NCBI GenBank assembly: GCA_001566745.1
Contig: KQ964440.1
Coordinates: 69,212 to 133,211, forward strand
Direction: 5' to 3'
From: Conidiobolus coronatus NRRL 28638
Lineage: Eukaryota > Entomophthoromycota > Entomophthoromycetes > Entomophthorales > Conidiobolaceae
DNA length: 64,000 bases
The position numbers and the translations under genes are program-made. Positions 38,865 to 48,790 of this stretch are shown here, one piece after another (within the stretch, counting starts at the first letter, position 1; each line of letters opens with the position of its first letter). Under the pieces are notes generated by a model, which worked only from the letters and a program-made list of their open reading frames with translations, was not told the DNA's origin and searched no databases.

Positions 38865-39177
38865 CATAAATTGTGAGAAAGAAAGCGAGTTTGATTGGAA
38901 TAGTTCGATGGATTATGATGGTATAATGTATAATTTTAAAATAAACTATCCAAATTAAGAGTTAGAGGAAATAAGGGTGAAAAGTCTTGGCCTTTCTCAA
39001 TTGATTTTGAGAATGCATATAATTAGAATACTATGAATAAACGTCTAATGTTAGAAATTCTCCTCAGCGCTAGCTGGGATATTTCAATTATAATTATCCC
39101 TGCCGTCACTTACCACCCGTTGCCCCCCTCTTTACCTTACAGCTATAATTTCCTTATCAAGACTTTTACATAAAAGG
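38865..39177. other. Spacer, nothing seen
   Basis: No supported feature in this stretch. Confidence 0.4.
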
Positions 39178-39343
39178 TTATGGTCATACGCATACTTTAG
39201 ATTTGGAATATCATATTCTGACATTATACTCCAACTTGTAACCATATAACTAATGCTTGCATTATCCGGGAATGAATTTAACAATAGTTGACACATATCT
39301 TTAGATGCTGATGTCTAAGCATAGCGAAATCATATACCCACTT
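39178..39343 (-). pseudogene. Truncated copy of the 20933-21688 family with internal deletion
   Basis: At the DNA level 39178-39312 aligns with 21219-21350 (shared run ATATCATATTCTGACATTAT) and 39312-39343 then aligns with about 21534-21565 (ATGTCTAAGCAT). The roughly 185 bp between these positions in the intact gene are missing, so this copy has an internal deletion and no ends. The encoded pieces would be the TSWSIMSEYD stretch and the MLRHEHY stretch. Confidence 0.8.
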
Positions 39344-39524
39344 AAAATCTCTATAAATTTTTTCTCCACACAAGTTTATTTAATTTGCCTTTTATTAACT
39401 TATTGTGTAAAATACGTACAGAATTCATGTTTAAAACTCAAACCTAAAGATAGACATTATTCAATTTTCCTGACCATCATAAACTTTCTACGTATTCCCC
39501 AGCTTTTGCCCAAATTTGTAAATC

Positions 39525-40200
39525 TTGAAGAATTGGGAGTTAATGACAAAGTATTTAACTAGCGAATCGAGCCACTCTTCAAGAAAGAAATCTAATAGAA
39601 CTGTGGAGCTTACAGAAGATGAAGGAAAGCATCTTTTAGAATTTTTTGCTACTTGCTGCCGTATTATGAAAGAATCTTACTTGTCCAAAGTTTCCAGTGG
39701 AAAAGGAGCTAAAGATTTAAATGATGATCCTTATATCAAGTGTAGAGAGTCTTTTATTCAGCAAGATCTTGGCTCTTGGAAACAAATATTGGCCAAATAT
39801 TCTCATAATCTTGAAACTCTTGCCGTGCATTTATTTAGATTTAGAGTTGTCATGATGCTAACAGAATGGGGCCATGCTTTAGTTTTTGACTCTGATTCTG
39901 ATCAATTTATCAACTTTTTGCATGAATGCTTGCAAGGTCTTGAGTCTGACCAATCTCTTATCGACTCAACTATATCTATTCATTGTTGCGAAATTCTTTA
40001 ATGCGATAGGGGTTTTATTTACCACCGTAACACCTCCTTTGACACCCATTTCAGTGTCATCTGCCCCATCCAGCCATATTGGAGCCACAGGATTGAGAAA
40101 TTTAGGAAACACTTGTTTTATGAATTCAATCATCCAATGGATCAACGGAACTTCCGCTTGCCAGACACTTTTTATATTGGATACAAAGGGACTTTGGTAG
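39525..40200 (+). pseudogene. Ubiquitin-specific protease relic (catalytic Cys box)
   Basis: The frame 39886-40200 ends with HIGATGLRNLGNTCFMNSII followed by QWINGT, the Cys box of USP/UBP deubiquitinases (G-L-x-N-L-G-N-T-C-F-M-N-S; catalytic Cys present). Similarity stops at about 40190 and the frame ends at TAG. Upstream, frame 39525-40001 is a good coding stretch (LTEDEGKHLLEFFATCCRIM, LFRFRVVMMLTEWGHALVF) that overlaps in another frame and could be the N-terminal part of the same protein or an unrelated shred. The His box is absent, so no activity remains. Confidence 0.7.
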
Positions 40201-40409
40201 AAGAGTTTGCTTCTTTAATTTGACCACTTTGGAATAGTCAACCCAGCGCAATATCGCCATCTAATTTCAGAGTAAGTTTATTTTTACATTATTCTGGGAA
40301 TTCTAGCATAATATTTTAGGTGTTAGTCGGAAGTCTTAGTGCACAGTTTAAAAAACTATGTTCAACTAAATAATTCTATCATGGTACTTGAATAATTTTG
40401 TCATTTTAG

Positions 40410-40678
40410 TTACTGACTTGAGTAAAAGTACATATTCTCAAGTCTATCTGGGTGAGATCCAATTCTTTTTTCTGCTTGTAGCTGAGCCAAGTAACTAGCT
40501 GATAAAGTATTATTAGAGGTAGAAAATTGTTTCAATACTTGCTTGACTTCTTCTGGATAGCTTCCCTCAATGTCGGTTTGAGCTAACTCCAGCTCGTCAT
40601 CTTCATAATTTCACACCCTGGCTCATTGCATAAATCGTTCTCAGCCCAAAATGGGCATTGTTTGTTAAGATTTAGTTT
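40410..40678 (-). pseudogene. Possible ERO1-type oxidoreductin fragment
   Basis: One frame reads KLNLNKQCPFWAENDLCNEP followed by GCE, which resembles the ERO1 segment L-x-x-x-C-P-F-W-x-x-x-x-x-C-x-x-x-x-C. A frameshift at about 40600 leads into an acidic frame (EDDELELAQTDIEGSYPEEV, ASYLAQLQAEKRIGSH) ending at 40410. Only the first 20 residues support ERO1; the rest is not recognised. The spacer 40679-41048 holds no gene. Confidence 0.35.
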
Positions 40679-41048
40679 ATAGTGACTGAAGAAGGAAGTG
40701 GAGCATAAGTTCTTAAGGGGTACGCTTAGCTTAGCACTAGACAACTTTCTAAAGCTTCTTGATTAGTGTGAGTATTTTATTGTTACTACGCGTAACTTTA
40801 TTTAGTTTCTCAGGCAATGCATCTAAACTATTAGAGGGCTGTTGCTCAGTATTCATAGCACAATCAAAAATATATATAATTTTATTACAATAAAAAAGAT
40901 TAAATTAAACCCATAATGTTGAGGGCTTCTTTTGAATTATATGACTGTGAGAATGTCGGCCTTGGAGCAGCATTGTATTTTGGATTCTTCCCTTGAATTA
41001 ATAAAACTTTTGGTAAGTGGAGACAAACTCCCCGTTATTGAAAATTAA

Positions 41049-41321
41049 CCTTTACGCAACTATGCTCCTGAATCTCTCTGGCCTCAAATTAAGGAAGGTC
41101 TTGTTGCTGAACAGGCCAAACTCAAGATGGGTGATGTTGGAGACTTCTCCAACTTTGTCACTGCTGCGGTAACTTTATCCCGAGATAATAACAAATTTAC
41201 CGACTCAGTTACATTCCAACAAGCTAAAGAACTAATTAAGACGCTACCGCTTTCATATAGGGAGAATAACTACTCTCAGTTAATCCAGCATGTTTCCAAA
41301 GAATTCGAAAAGCAAAAGTAA
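41049..41321 (+). pseudogene. Delta-1-pyrroline-5-carboxylate dehydrogenase fragment fused to unknown frame
   Basis: The frame begins after TAA 41046-41048 with YAPESLWPQIKEGLVAEQAK followed by LKMGDVGDFSNF (41061-41155). This is the P5C dehydrogenase (PUT2/ALDH4) stretch Y-x-P-x-S-L-W-x-x-x-x-x-x-L-x...L-K-x-G-D-x-x-D-F-S-N-F. After FVTAAV the same frame runs on for 45 more residues (FQQAKELIKTLPLSYRENN) that do not belong to the family, so the break is in frame. About 40 of 560 residues remain. The parent is the mitochondrial proline-degradation enzyme. Confidence 0.75.
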
Positions 41322-41904
41322 TCCGTGAAGCTCATAGAAATCAGCGTAATATGCTAAAAATAAGAGAATCAAGGGCTTCTTCACTAAGATTAAGGTTTTT
41401 ATATAATATAATCCGTACTTAAAAGACTTTTGATAAACCTTTTGCTCCATTACAAAGAAATAAATAGATACATCGTTGATAACTTTCTGATATAAGCTAC
41501 CTAAAGCGCTATGTTCAGCTTTTAAATAGCTGAATTTGTTAATAAATTGTTGTTTAATCTGGAACATAGAAGTAGTATAATAATGGACTGTTTGAGAGTC
41601 CCAGTAAATATCTTCTACAGCAGTATTGGCACTTTTCAAATAAAATCCTTGGTTTTTCCCTAAATCATATAAATTAAAGGATTTTGATGAGATGAAAGAA
41701 AAATTACCTATGGTTTGCCCGTCTAAAATATCTATATCGCCTAAGCTTATCCAAGAAACAAAAAAAATACTTGAATGTTCTTTGAGCGACCATAATGTAA
41801 ACATTAAATAAAAACAAAGTAACTTCAGCTTGGAATGAGCTTTTACAAAGATCTCTCTCATCACAATCAAATTTAGTAATTAGCCTGCGTGAAGCATGGA
41901 TCAA
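41280..41904 (-). CDS. Unassigned ORF with hydrophobic termini
   Basis: A 196-residue frame opens at ATA/ATG near 41870 and ends at 41280; the overlapping frame 41704-41904 (MIHASRRLITKFDCDERD) may be its true start across a frameshift. The sequence has LLCFYLMFTLWSLKEH near the N-terminus and a hydrophobic C-terminus (LILVKKPLILLFLAYYADF). The middle (DIYWDSQTVHYYTTSMFQ) is Tyr-rich. No family recognised; coding status is uncertain because it overlaps the end of the P5CDH frame on the other strand. Confidence 0.3.
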
Positions 41905-42469
41905 GCTAACCTAAACAAAAATATCAAAATGGTGGAAGCTTATATATCTTACTCACTTACTGGACAGTCCTCTATTTCATAAAGCAATTTAGTAAGCTCC
42001 ATCACATGCTCAGAAGTTTCATTTTGATTGAGGTGACTAATATTCAATGCTTGAAGCAATGGTTTATAGTCAGGGTGATCTTTAGGCAAACAGATCCCAA
42101 CCCATCTCCATTCTCATTTAATCCACTCAAATCGTCGCCAAATGACTTGTTTACGCCATAAATATCTTCCTCCTTTGTCTTATTGCGTGATGGGACTGTG
42201 TAAACGAGTTTAACTGATTTTTAAATCCTTAAGTTGTGCTTTAAATTAGTTGGATCTGAGTGTCTATTTTGTCTACCGCTCATAAGTAGCAAAATCTTCC
42301 TTTAGCCGAGCTATTTTATTTAATTGCAGAACTTTATTGGCTTTTCTTAATTCTTTGGTTCAAGCTCATTGTAATCAATATCAGCTTTCTAACTCTTCTA
42401 ACTCTTTTTTGAAATGAACTATTAGCATTCAACAGCTTCTTCATTACGACAATGGAAATGCGTGGGGCC
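41905..42469 (-). pseudogene. Unassigned degenerate coding region
   Basis: Several short minus-strand frames look coding: KTKEEDIYGVNKSFGDDLSG (about 42120-42180) and LPKDHPDYKPLLQALNISHL with EHVMELTKLLYEIEDCPVSE (about 41957-42095, ending TAA). They are out of frame with each other. They sit just downstream of the ADCK2-like gene on the same strand but are separate from it. No family recognised. Confidence 0.3.
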
Positions 42470-44686
42470 TTAATGAATTGACATCAATACAGGCTCAGTG
42501 AATTCACCAAACATATGTCTAAGCTCTAATACTGGTGAGGTTGTATTGAATAAAATTTGTCTTGCTTCCAGTCCAAACCAAATCTTGATAAACCAAAATG
42601 GACCGTCACTCATAGGCATGGGGGTAATAGTTGAAGTACCTAGAGATCGAAGGAGTGGGAGAGCTTCTCGAAATAAATCTAATTCAGGGTCCAAGGTTCT
42701 ACCTACACCTTCCAAAATCATTATTGACATAACCACGTTTACAAACTCGCCTTCTAATTTCACCCGATGGTTTCTTACCATGCTGAACACATTGCCTAAC
42801 AGGGATGAAATATCTACAGAAGAAAGTTTGAATGCAGAAGATCTTAAATGAAGAATTAACTTTGACATTTTCTCTACAAACTCTTCTCTGTTGGTAACCT
42901 GCTCGGGCCTTGATGAGCGGTCAATAATAAGTTCTCCACTTTTCTTTCCGTCAAATTCTGCCACAGATTTAAAAAGATCAATAAAATTAATTCTGTTTAT
43001 ATCATCAAGCGTTGTGACCAATCCTGCGTCCAAAAAAATGAACTGGGGGTAAAAGCTTATTGTATATAGGTCATTTAAAACTTCTTTGAATTGCTCTTTG
43101 GTTAAGCTTGTCAGGTAGTTTGAAATTAGATTGCTTTCAATATCGGCCTCACCTTCACCATCGCTCGGAACAGCAACTTTATTTAAGCTAACATTAAAAT
43201 CTCCGGGGTATTCGGCCCGTATTTTGTTGAAAATGTCCTCAATACTTTGATGTTTGAATGTGTAGTCCAATATGGATCTAAGTTTGTTAAACCACCCATC
43301 TTTTGAGGGTCTATAAAATTTGACCATAATATTGCCAGGGTGGAGATCGGCGTGAATAAAGTTGTCCAGTAGGAGCATTTTTAAAAAACTATTGAGCCCA
43401 ACTGCCGCGATATCTTGGTTAAATACCCCATCTTCACCCAGATCCATAAACTTTTTTAGTGGAACACCATGTTCGAATTTTTCAACAAGAATACTTTCGG
43501 ATACAAGAGGAAGTATAGGGCGAGGAAACTTGACTTCTTTTTGAGCTCTAAAATTGTGACGTAGCTTGGTCAAGTTATTAGCCTCAGTAATCAAATCTAG
43601 CTGTTCGTGCATCATTTTGGAGAATGTTTTCACTTCTTCTTCTAGGGATACCCACTGAAGAGTCGGAACTAAGGTTGTTACCACCGACGCCAAGATAGAC
43701 AATATTATAAGGTCTCTCTCCACAGATTTTCGAGCTCTAGGGTGAAGCACTTTGACTGCTACATATCCATTGTGAAGCGGGGGTAGTTGATATGTAGGGG
43801 CCAACAGCTGATTATTAATATTCGGCAAATCTTGGTATACAAGGTCTTTTTTAAGTTTTGCTCTATAGACTTGTGCCATAGCGCCTACCCCAATCGGCTT
43901 CTCAAGAAATTCATCAAACACATCTTCAAGTGTCAACCCCGGAAAGCATTCTTGAAAAAGTTTGCGGGTATAAGAAATAGGGTGCGGGTTAACCCTAGAA
44001 TGGAGTTTCGACAAAACTTCACAAAACTCTTTGGGAAAAAGATCTGCTCTTGTAGCAGCCCACTGCCCTAATTTGACAAATGTAGGACCAGCAAGCTCGA
44101 TTCTATAAGTCAAATAGTTGTAAAAAGAATTAAATCTTCTATTTTTAGTTTTTTCATCTCCCACGAAGCAAGTTGGAAAGTAAATTAAAATAGGGAGAAA
44201 GTTGAACGAGAGATAAATTAACCTGAGTAAAACTTTCGTTGGGTGTAAAATATATTTGTCTATACAAAAAGAAATAAAACAAGCTAGCTCTTTGGGGTTA
44301 AATAAATTCTTATTTTTCTGAAAATTTACATTATCCTCTGTGAGCTGTTCTATTTGTTTAGAATCGTTTTCTATTTGCTTAGAATGGGCATTCTTGGTTG
44401 CCTCGCTTAATAAAACAGGTGAAGCTAGTAAAGCAAGAGGTAAAAGCCAACTTGAGGTTCCACCATTTCGAGTATAGTGCCTAGAATTGCTGCCCCAGTC
44501 GTGTTTTCTACCCTGATACCAAACTTGTAATTGATTAAATTGCCTCAATGTTTTGCCATCTTTTTGGGACTGCGCTTCAAACGGGGCGTATTTTAAGTGT
44601 CTACAGCTAGAAGGTTCAATAGAGCTAAGTATCTTAGCTGTCTTAAACTTAGTTGTGTTATTTAAGTTCTTTAGACCCCAATTCAT
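42470..44686 (-). CDS. ABC1/ADCK2-type (UbiB family) atypical kinase, mitochondrial
   Basis: Intact and intron-free, 738 residues, ATG at 44686. UbiB-family proteins act in mitochondria in coenzyme Q and lipid homeostasis. The N-terminus is basic and low in acidic residues (likely targeting sequence), followed by hydrophobic segments at about residues 80-95 (WLLPLALLASPVLL) and 155-175 (LIYLSFNFLPILIYFPTCF). Family motifs: K-L-G-Q (205-208), the Ala-rich nucleotide loop PIGVGAMAQVYRA (264-276), Lys312 in VAVKVLHP, IHADLHPGN (444-452; Asp447, Asn452) and FLDAGL (551-556; Asp553). The VTTLDD that follows and the overall spacing are closer to human ADCK2 and yeast Cqd1 than to Coq8. About 100 residues, longer than usual, separate Asn452 and Asp553. 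One of the few clean host genes; the next ORF upstream is on the same strand 214 bp away. Confidence 0.9.
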   Translation of the reverse strand: MNWGLKNLNNTTKFKTAKILSSIEPSSCRHLKYAPFEAQSQKDGKTLRQFNQLQVWYQGRKHDWGSNSRHYTRNGGTSSWLLPLALLASPVLLSEATKNAHSKQIENDSKQIEQLTEDNVNFQKNKNLFNPKELACFISFCIDKYILHPTKVLLRLIYLSFNFLPILIYFPTCFVGDEKTKNRRFNSFYNYLTYRIELAGPTFVKLGQWAATRADLFPKEFCEVLSKLHSRVNPHPISYTRKLFQECFPGLTLEDVFDEFLEKPIGVGAMAQVYRAKLKKDLVYQDLPNINNQLLAPTYQLPPLHNGYVAVKVLHPRARKSVERDLIILSILASVVTTLVPTLQWVSLEEEVKTFSKMMHEQLDLITEANNLTKLRHNFRAQKEVKFPRPILPLVSESILVEKFEHGVPLKKFMDLGEDGVFNQDIAAVGLNSFLKMLLLDNFIHADLHPGNIMVKFYRPSKDGWFNKLRSILDYTFKHQSIEDIFNKIRAEYPGDFNVSLNKVAVPSDGEGEADIESNLISNYLTSLTKEQFKEVLNDLYTISFYPQFIFLDAGLVTTLDDINRINFIDLFKSVAEFDGKKSGELIIDRSSRPEQVTNREEFVEKMSKLILHLRSSAFKLSSVDISSLLGNVFSMVRNHRVKLEGEFVNVVMSIMILEGVGRTLDPELDLFREALPLLRSLGTSTITPMPMSDGPFWFIKIWFGLEARQILFNTTSPVLELRHMFGEFTEPVLMSIH

Positions 44687-44719
44687 TTTTAGATCGATAT
44701 AATTATATAAAACTACAAG

Positions 44720-44860
44720 TATTAAATTTAATTAAGAGATAAAGAGTAGATTCCACACCCTCCAAATAAATTCTACTACCTAGAGCAGCAACCAATTCAG
44801 GGGTACCAGCACCAATTTCAAGCACTAAGCTCGTCATTAGCGACTGGACGTGGGTAATAC
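44720..44860 (-). pseudogene. Possible methyltransferase motif-I fragment
   Basis: A minus frame reads LVLEIGAGTPELVAALGSRI, which looks like motif I of class-I SAM-dependent methyltransferases (L-E-L/I-G-A-G-T-G-x-x-x-x-x-A-A) with one residue missing. It is preceded by PLCITHVQSLM and runs into the ADCK2 5' flank. No other motif is seen, so this is weakly supported. Confidence 0.3.
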
Positions 44861-44900
44861 AAAGGGGGTCGGCTTTTTTCCAGTTTTAATATGTTTGTAG

Positions 44901-45545
44901 CTACATGTTGTTGCTGTTCTCTAACGGAATCTGATAAAGGGACATTTTATTGCAGGCAGCTAATAAAAGTTTAGCCTTTTTTCGTTTAGTGGGGTTTGAA
45001 ATATTTTGTGTCGAATGCTTTTGAATAGCATTTTTTTTCAATGTTTCTAAATGAATAGGGAGTTGAACTTGTCTGAGTAACGCTCTTGAGACATTTAAAC
45101 TATAATTTGTTTGCAGAGGGCTAGTGCAGCTGATTTCCTGCAGCTGATTTTCCCCGAATTTTAGGTGATAAAATTCTTCCCTTTTACGAGTAAAATCATT
45201 CGAGGAAACCTTTATAATGCTGCTATGGCAGCAGCTATGCTGCAGTAAAGACATCATTTCTTCTGTTGAAACGCCTCTAGCCTCGAAAAAATCCACCATC
45301 AAAGCTTTAAAGCTAACTTGACCCCTATAATCGTCATTGGTGAATCTTTGGTGATGTTTACCAGCTATATTTATCATAGTTAATAAATCAATAAAGCATT
45401 TTTGATAACCATTAATAAAATTTTTCTGAGAATGAATTCCGCCATCTCTATATAGTTTTGATATAGAGTATTTGGCCATATTATAGGAAGGAGCAAGCGT
45501 GTCATCCCCAAAGTTGAAAGAGTTTGTATTATCTTGGCAATCCAT
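44901..45545 (-). CDS. Unassigned 214-residue protein
   Basis: Intact frame from ATG 45545 to stop 44901. It begins MDCQDNTNSFNFGDDTLAPS and contains a helical stretch HSQKNFINGYQKCFIDLLTM, then VSFKALMVDFFEARGVSTEE and a basic C-terminal region NPTKRKKAKLLLAACNK that could be a nuclear localisation signal. Composition is like the clean host genes, not like the AT-rich viral ones. It is head-to-tail with the ADCK2-like gene (same strand). I recognise no family with confidence. Confidence 0.6.
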   Translation of the reverse strand: MDCQDNTNSFNFGDDTLAPSYNMAKYSISKLYRDGGIHSQKNFINGYQKCFIDLLTMINIAGKHHQRFTNDDYRGQVSFKALMVDFFEARGVSTEEMMSLLQHSCCHSSIIKVSSNDFTRKREEFYHLKFGENQLQEISCTSPLQTNYSLNVSRALLRQVQLPIHLETLKKNAIQKHSTQNISNPTKRKKAKLLLAACNKMSLYQIPLENSNNM

Positions 45546-46703
45546 TGCGATAGTTTTTTTTGAATACTCAAGAATACTATATTTTAATTCTTGTAATATT
45601 CGATTAATATATTTTTAATATTACTTGTTGATGAATTCAAAACTTCTAAAAAGGACTGAACTTAGACACTAACACGAGCGCCAACTCTCTTACGACGAGC
45701 AACACGGAAACTGGGGCGACCTAAGACAACAAAGAAATCTAACCGTAAATACCGATGGAGGGATAGTACAATTAACGGCCCTAGTTGATGGCTGCAGAGG
45801 TCCTCGGGCATTGCCTTTTAGTTTTACTGAAAAGACTAATATCTCTAGACCTTTCGATACCAAGCTGTCGCTCTTCACTTTGTAGCTTATTTTCGGGCCT
45901 TATTGGGAACCTTTGAAGAGGTTAAAGATACTTGTAATCGTACCGCGTATGACTTCGTTCACCGTGTTTTTCTAGTGCTTTCCTTCGTGCTGCTATTAGA
46001 GCGTGGAATCTAAAGTTAATAGATCTATTTATCAAGGGTTTTCTCAGAATTATTTTTACACTTTTAACTTTGTTTGAATTTGAAAAATTACATTCTTTTC
46101 CGCTTCAAAACTATGACTAGTGCCTAGCACTAAACCAAAGCTTTCCAAGATCGAAGTGACAATAATAGACTGAAGGGCGTCAGATTTCTCATATTTTTCA
46201 AACTTGTCAAACTTATTAGTAACCTTTGAATTATTCAATTCTTTAATAGCTACAATCACTTGAGCGTCCTTAATGACTACAGCTTTATAGAATCCAGGGA
46301 AGAGAGGATTTGAGGGTATTCTTCAGGGGTTGTAGCTTTGATAAAAACTTCTCGTATTTAAAAAGTGGTGTTGTGAGCAGGCTTAATCTATTTGGTCAAT
46401 AAAACATAGATGGCCTACTTGTTAATTCAGACGCCGAATTACTTTCTATCCTAGTAACCTCGGTCTGCAAACCTGATGTTGATTACATTCGAGACCTCTT
46501 CTTCAAGAAATGATCGATTCTTCCCCTATAGTTCCCACTAATCCTATTTTTGCTCAGAATTTCACTAAAGGTCTATTTAAAGCTAAAAATTAACGCCAAC
46601 CTTTCTACCGCTTTGTACAAGAAAGTGATTTCATTATTAAAGAAATATTAAAAATACCATGGATTGACTTTGTAATACGGATCAAATTCTAACTCTGGGC
46701 CTG
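45546..46703. other. Spacer with unassigned coding-like fragments
   Basis: A plus frame near 45690-45885 (RQQRNLTVNTDGGIVQLTAL) and a minus frame 46056-46259 (SDALQSIIVTSILESFGLVL) read as coding but cannot be assigned. A plus frame near 46510-46680 (FAQNFTKGLFKAKN, then FIIKEILKIPWIDF) is likewise unassigned. The neighbouring pieces switch frames, as in other relics here. Confidence 0.3.
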
Positions 46704-47362
46704 TTAATAAAAATCTGAGAGAATCTGTTGTACGCCTTGGTCGTTTGGCAATTCCTTCAACTGGTCGGGAGGAAGACGGACATGGGCAATGACACCAGGA
46801 GGTTCGGGTGGGAGAGTTGGTAATAAAATAATGACACTGTAGGAAGCGGGCGGGAGTAAGACGAAAGAGTTGGGTTCGAATCCAAAGTCAAAGTTGGCCA
46901 AGGTAGTAAACCTTTTCCATGAATTAATAAAGACATCAGTCGTGGCGTAGGAATAAAAATTCATAGTACAAGCTGTATCTGAAGGAAGTTCCGCGAAATA
47001 TTTGTAACTACTTCGGATTTTATGGTGATCTAGACTCAACATACTCGTTCGGACTTGCTTGCATATCTCGGCGAGAGTGGGATAAGGTAGAGATTAATCA
47101 ACACCAAGGCAGAGAGCGAGGTATGGCGGGTCATAACAAAGTTACCGAAGCTATTGGGTGGAATAGGCGGGGATTCGAAAGAGCGAATATTGGTGGGACG
47201 AATGAGAGAAGAAGTGGAGTTGGGAGGATGCAGTCGAATACTAGCAATGGCTCGCCAAAATTCCGCTGTAATCTTTTCCTTTAGATGCTGGATTTTGCTC
47301 TGAGGAAGCAAATACTGTTTGGAGTAGACAATCGGGGATTGCGCGGCATCGGGCGGATTCAA
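46704..47362 (-). pseudogene. BAHD-type acyltransferase C-terminal half, one frameshift
   Basis: Frame 47036-47362 has VYSKQYLLPQSKIQHLKEKI, then PIPPNSFGNFVMT; the continuation in the next frame (46704-47110) is YPTLAEICKQVRTSMLSLDH, then FINSWKRFTTLANFDFGFEP and VIAHVRLPPDQLKEL. This is the second half of a BAHD (PF02458, transferase family) acyl-CoA acyltransferase: N-x-x-G-N, then S-W-x-R-x-x-x-x-x-x-D-F-G-(F/W)-x-x-P near the C-terminus, then the closing strand and helix. The F-D-F-G-F motif is the family's structural D-F-G-W-G. The N-terminal half with H-x-x-x-D is missing here. GC content is visibly higher than that of the neighbours, so the piece probably has a different source. A frameshift lies near 47090. 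Confidence 0.75.
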
Positions 47363-47733
47363 GAGAATGAGCTTTGGTATCGGAGGCCAGCTTGCAAGGT
47401 AAGGACAACCGAGCTACATTTTAACTTGGTGACCTGCACAATTAGAGGATGATGCTGAATTGAGAGATCCAAACTTTTAGCGCAGCATAGCTAATGGAAA
47501 AATGCTTGGCTAATTCGATGGACTTATTCGAAATTTGACAAATCCGCCAGAGACAATTCCGAATTTTCGCTTTGAATCAAAACAGCGCCTCTGCCATCGA
47601 GAATGTCATTGCCAATCTTTTTGTGGGGAAGCAATCATAAAAGTGTTTAAACAAGTATATTCACGTGATCTTATAATTATATATTATAGCATTAAAAACA
47701 CTTAAAAACCACGAAATTTCAACTGTCATTAGT
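47363..47733. other. Spacer, nothing seen
   Basis: No named feature. GC content falls back to the AT-rich background by about 47640. Confidence 0.4.
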
Positions 47734-47827
47734 ATGACTGAGTCGGCCTCTCTCTATGAGGATACCAACCATAATCCAGATTTGGTAAATCAAACTGGCA
47801 GTCCTCAGAACACACCCATTTATAATC

Positions 47828-47874
47828 GATCTGCTGCCCATGGCAGCACTATAAGATTTTGAGACTCAAAATCT
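47828..47874 (+). repeat. Dispersed repeat with a 21-nt palindrome (copy 2)
   Basis: Matches the reverse complement of 24610-24660 with about one mismatch in each 20 bases. The palindrome AGATTTTGAG-A-CTCAAAATCT lies at 47854-47874. Confidence 0.8.
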
Positions 47875-48547
47875 CCTGCTTCATACGCAAACATCTTAAA
47901 CAAAAGTCAAGGTAAAATCCACCCTTCAACTGTACCCTATTCAGTAACTTTTGACTTCACCTCATAATACACTGCAGAAATCTCAAATAGCTTTCCCAAA
48001 CCCCTTGGACCTAATCTTAAAATGCTAACAAGAATAATGGATAAGAAAGAATGGCAAGAAGAAATAGAAAAAATACTAGAAATCCTTATATATAAGAAAA
48101 TATCCTTCCAAATATTTAAACAATTAATCGTAAAAATGTCAGTCAGACTTGATAAAAATATAAAGAACTCAAATCGAAAAATTCGTGACATTAAATAAAA
48201 GACTAAACATATTAATGGAAGTAAACATCAACAACTCAATAAATAAAGCAAAAGAAAATGGTTAAAATATCAAATATAATCAAAAGTACAGGAATGTCTA
48301 CCATAGGAAAACCTGCCGCAGTAAACTCGTTTCTCCTTTCAATCCCAATGTATTGGTCCCACCTCATTCATTTTCCAAATAAATATATGAACGATCTAGA
48401 GAAACTAGTGCAAAAGACTCTATGCTACCCGGGAAGACCAAACAAAAATGATAAAACTAACTGCTAAAGTTATAGAAGGAGGATTAGGTTTACTTGACTT
48501 TAAGGAATCATATCAATTAAACTTCTATAAAACCCTAGTCAAAATAT

Positions 48548-48790
48548 TTGTCACTCCACTAAGATCGGAAAGGTGGTAATAGAAGAGGGGAAGGCAGACG
48601 AAGCGTACCCGAAAAATAAGGTGATCGAAAAATAGTTGTTCTTGTCGAGCGCGGAGAGTGGAATGACGGGATATTCTGAGGTATTGTAGGTAGTAAAGAA
48701 ACAGGGGTCATAGCCAGCATAGAGCGAGGCATCAGGAGAAGGCTTGCCAAAGGCTTGCTTGGCTTTACCCTAGATACTTGTAAGAGCTTG
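48548..48790 (-). pseudogene. GC-richer coding block inside the LINE relic
   Basis: The minus strand has an open frame with AKQAFGKPSPDASLYAGYDP then CFFTTYNTSEYPVIPLSALD and NYFSITLFFGYASSAF. Base composition is like that of the BAHD relic at 46704-47362, not like the LINE sequence on either side. It may be an inserted fragment of the same foreign gene or of another one; I do not recognise the family. Confidence 0.4.

Noticed and set aside
45690-45890. Possible capsid-like strand (RQQRNLTVNTDGGIVQLTAL)
   Set aside because: No jelly-roll pattern or known capsid motif could be followed; left as unassigned.
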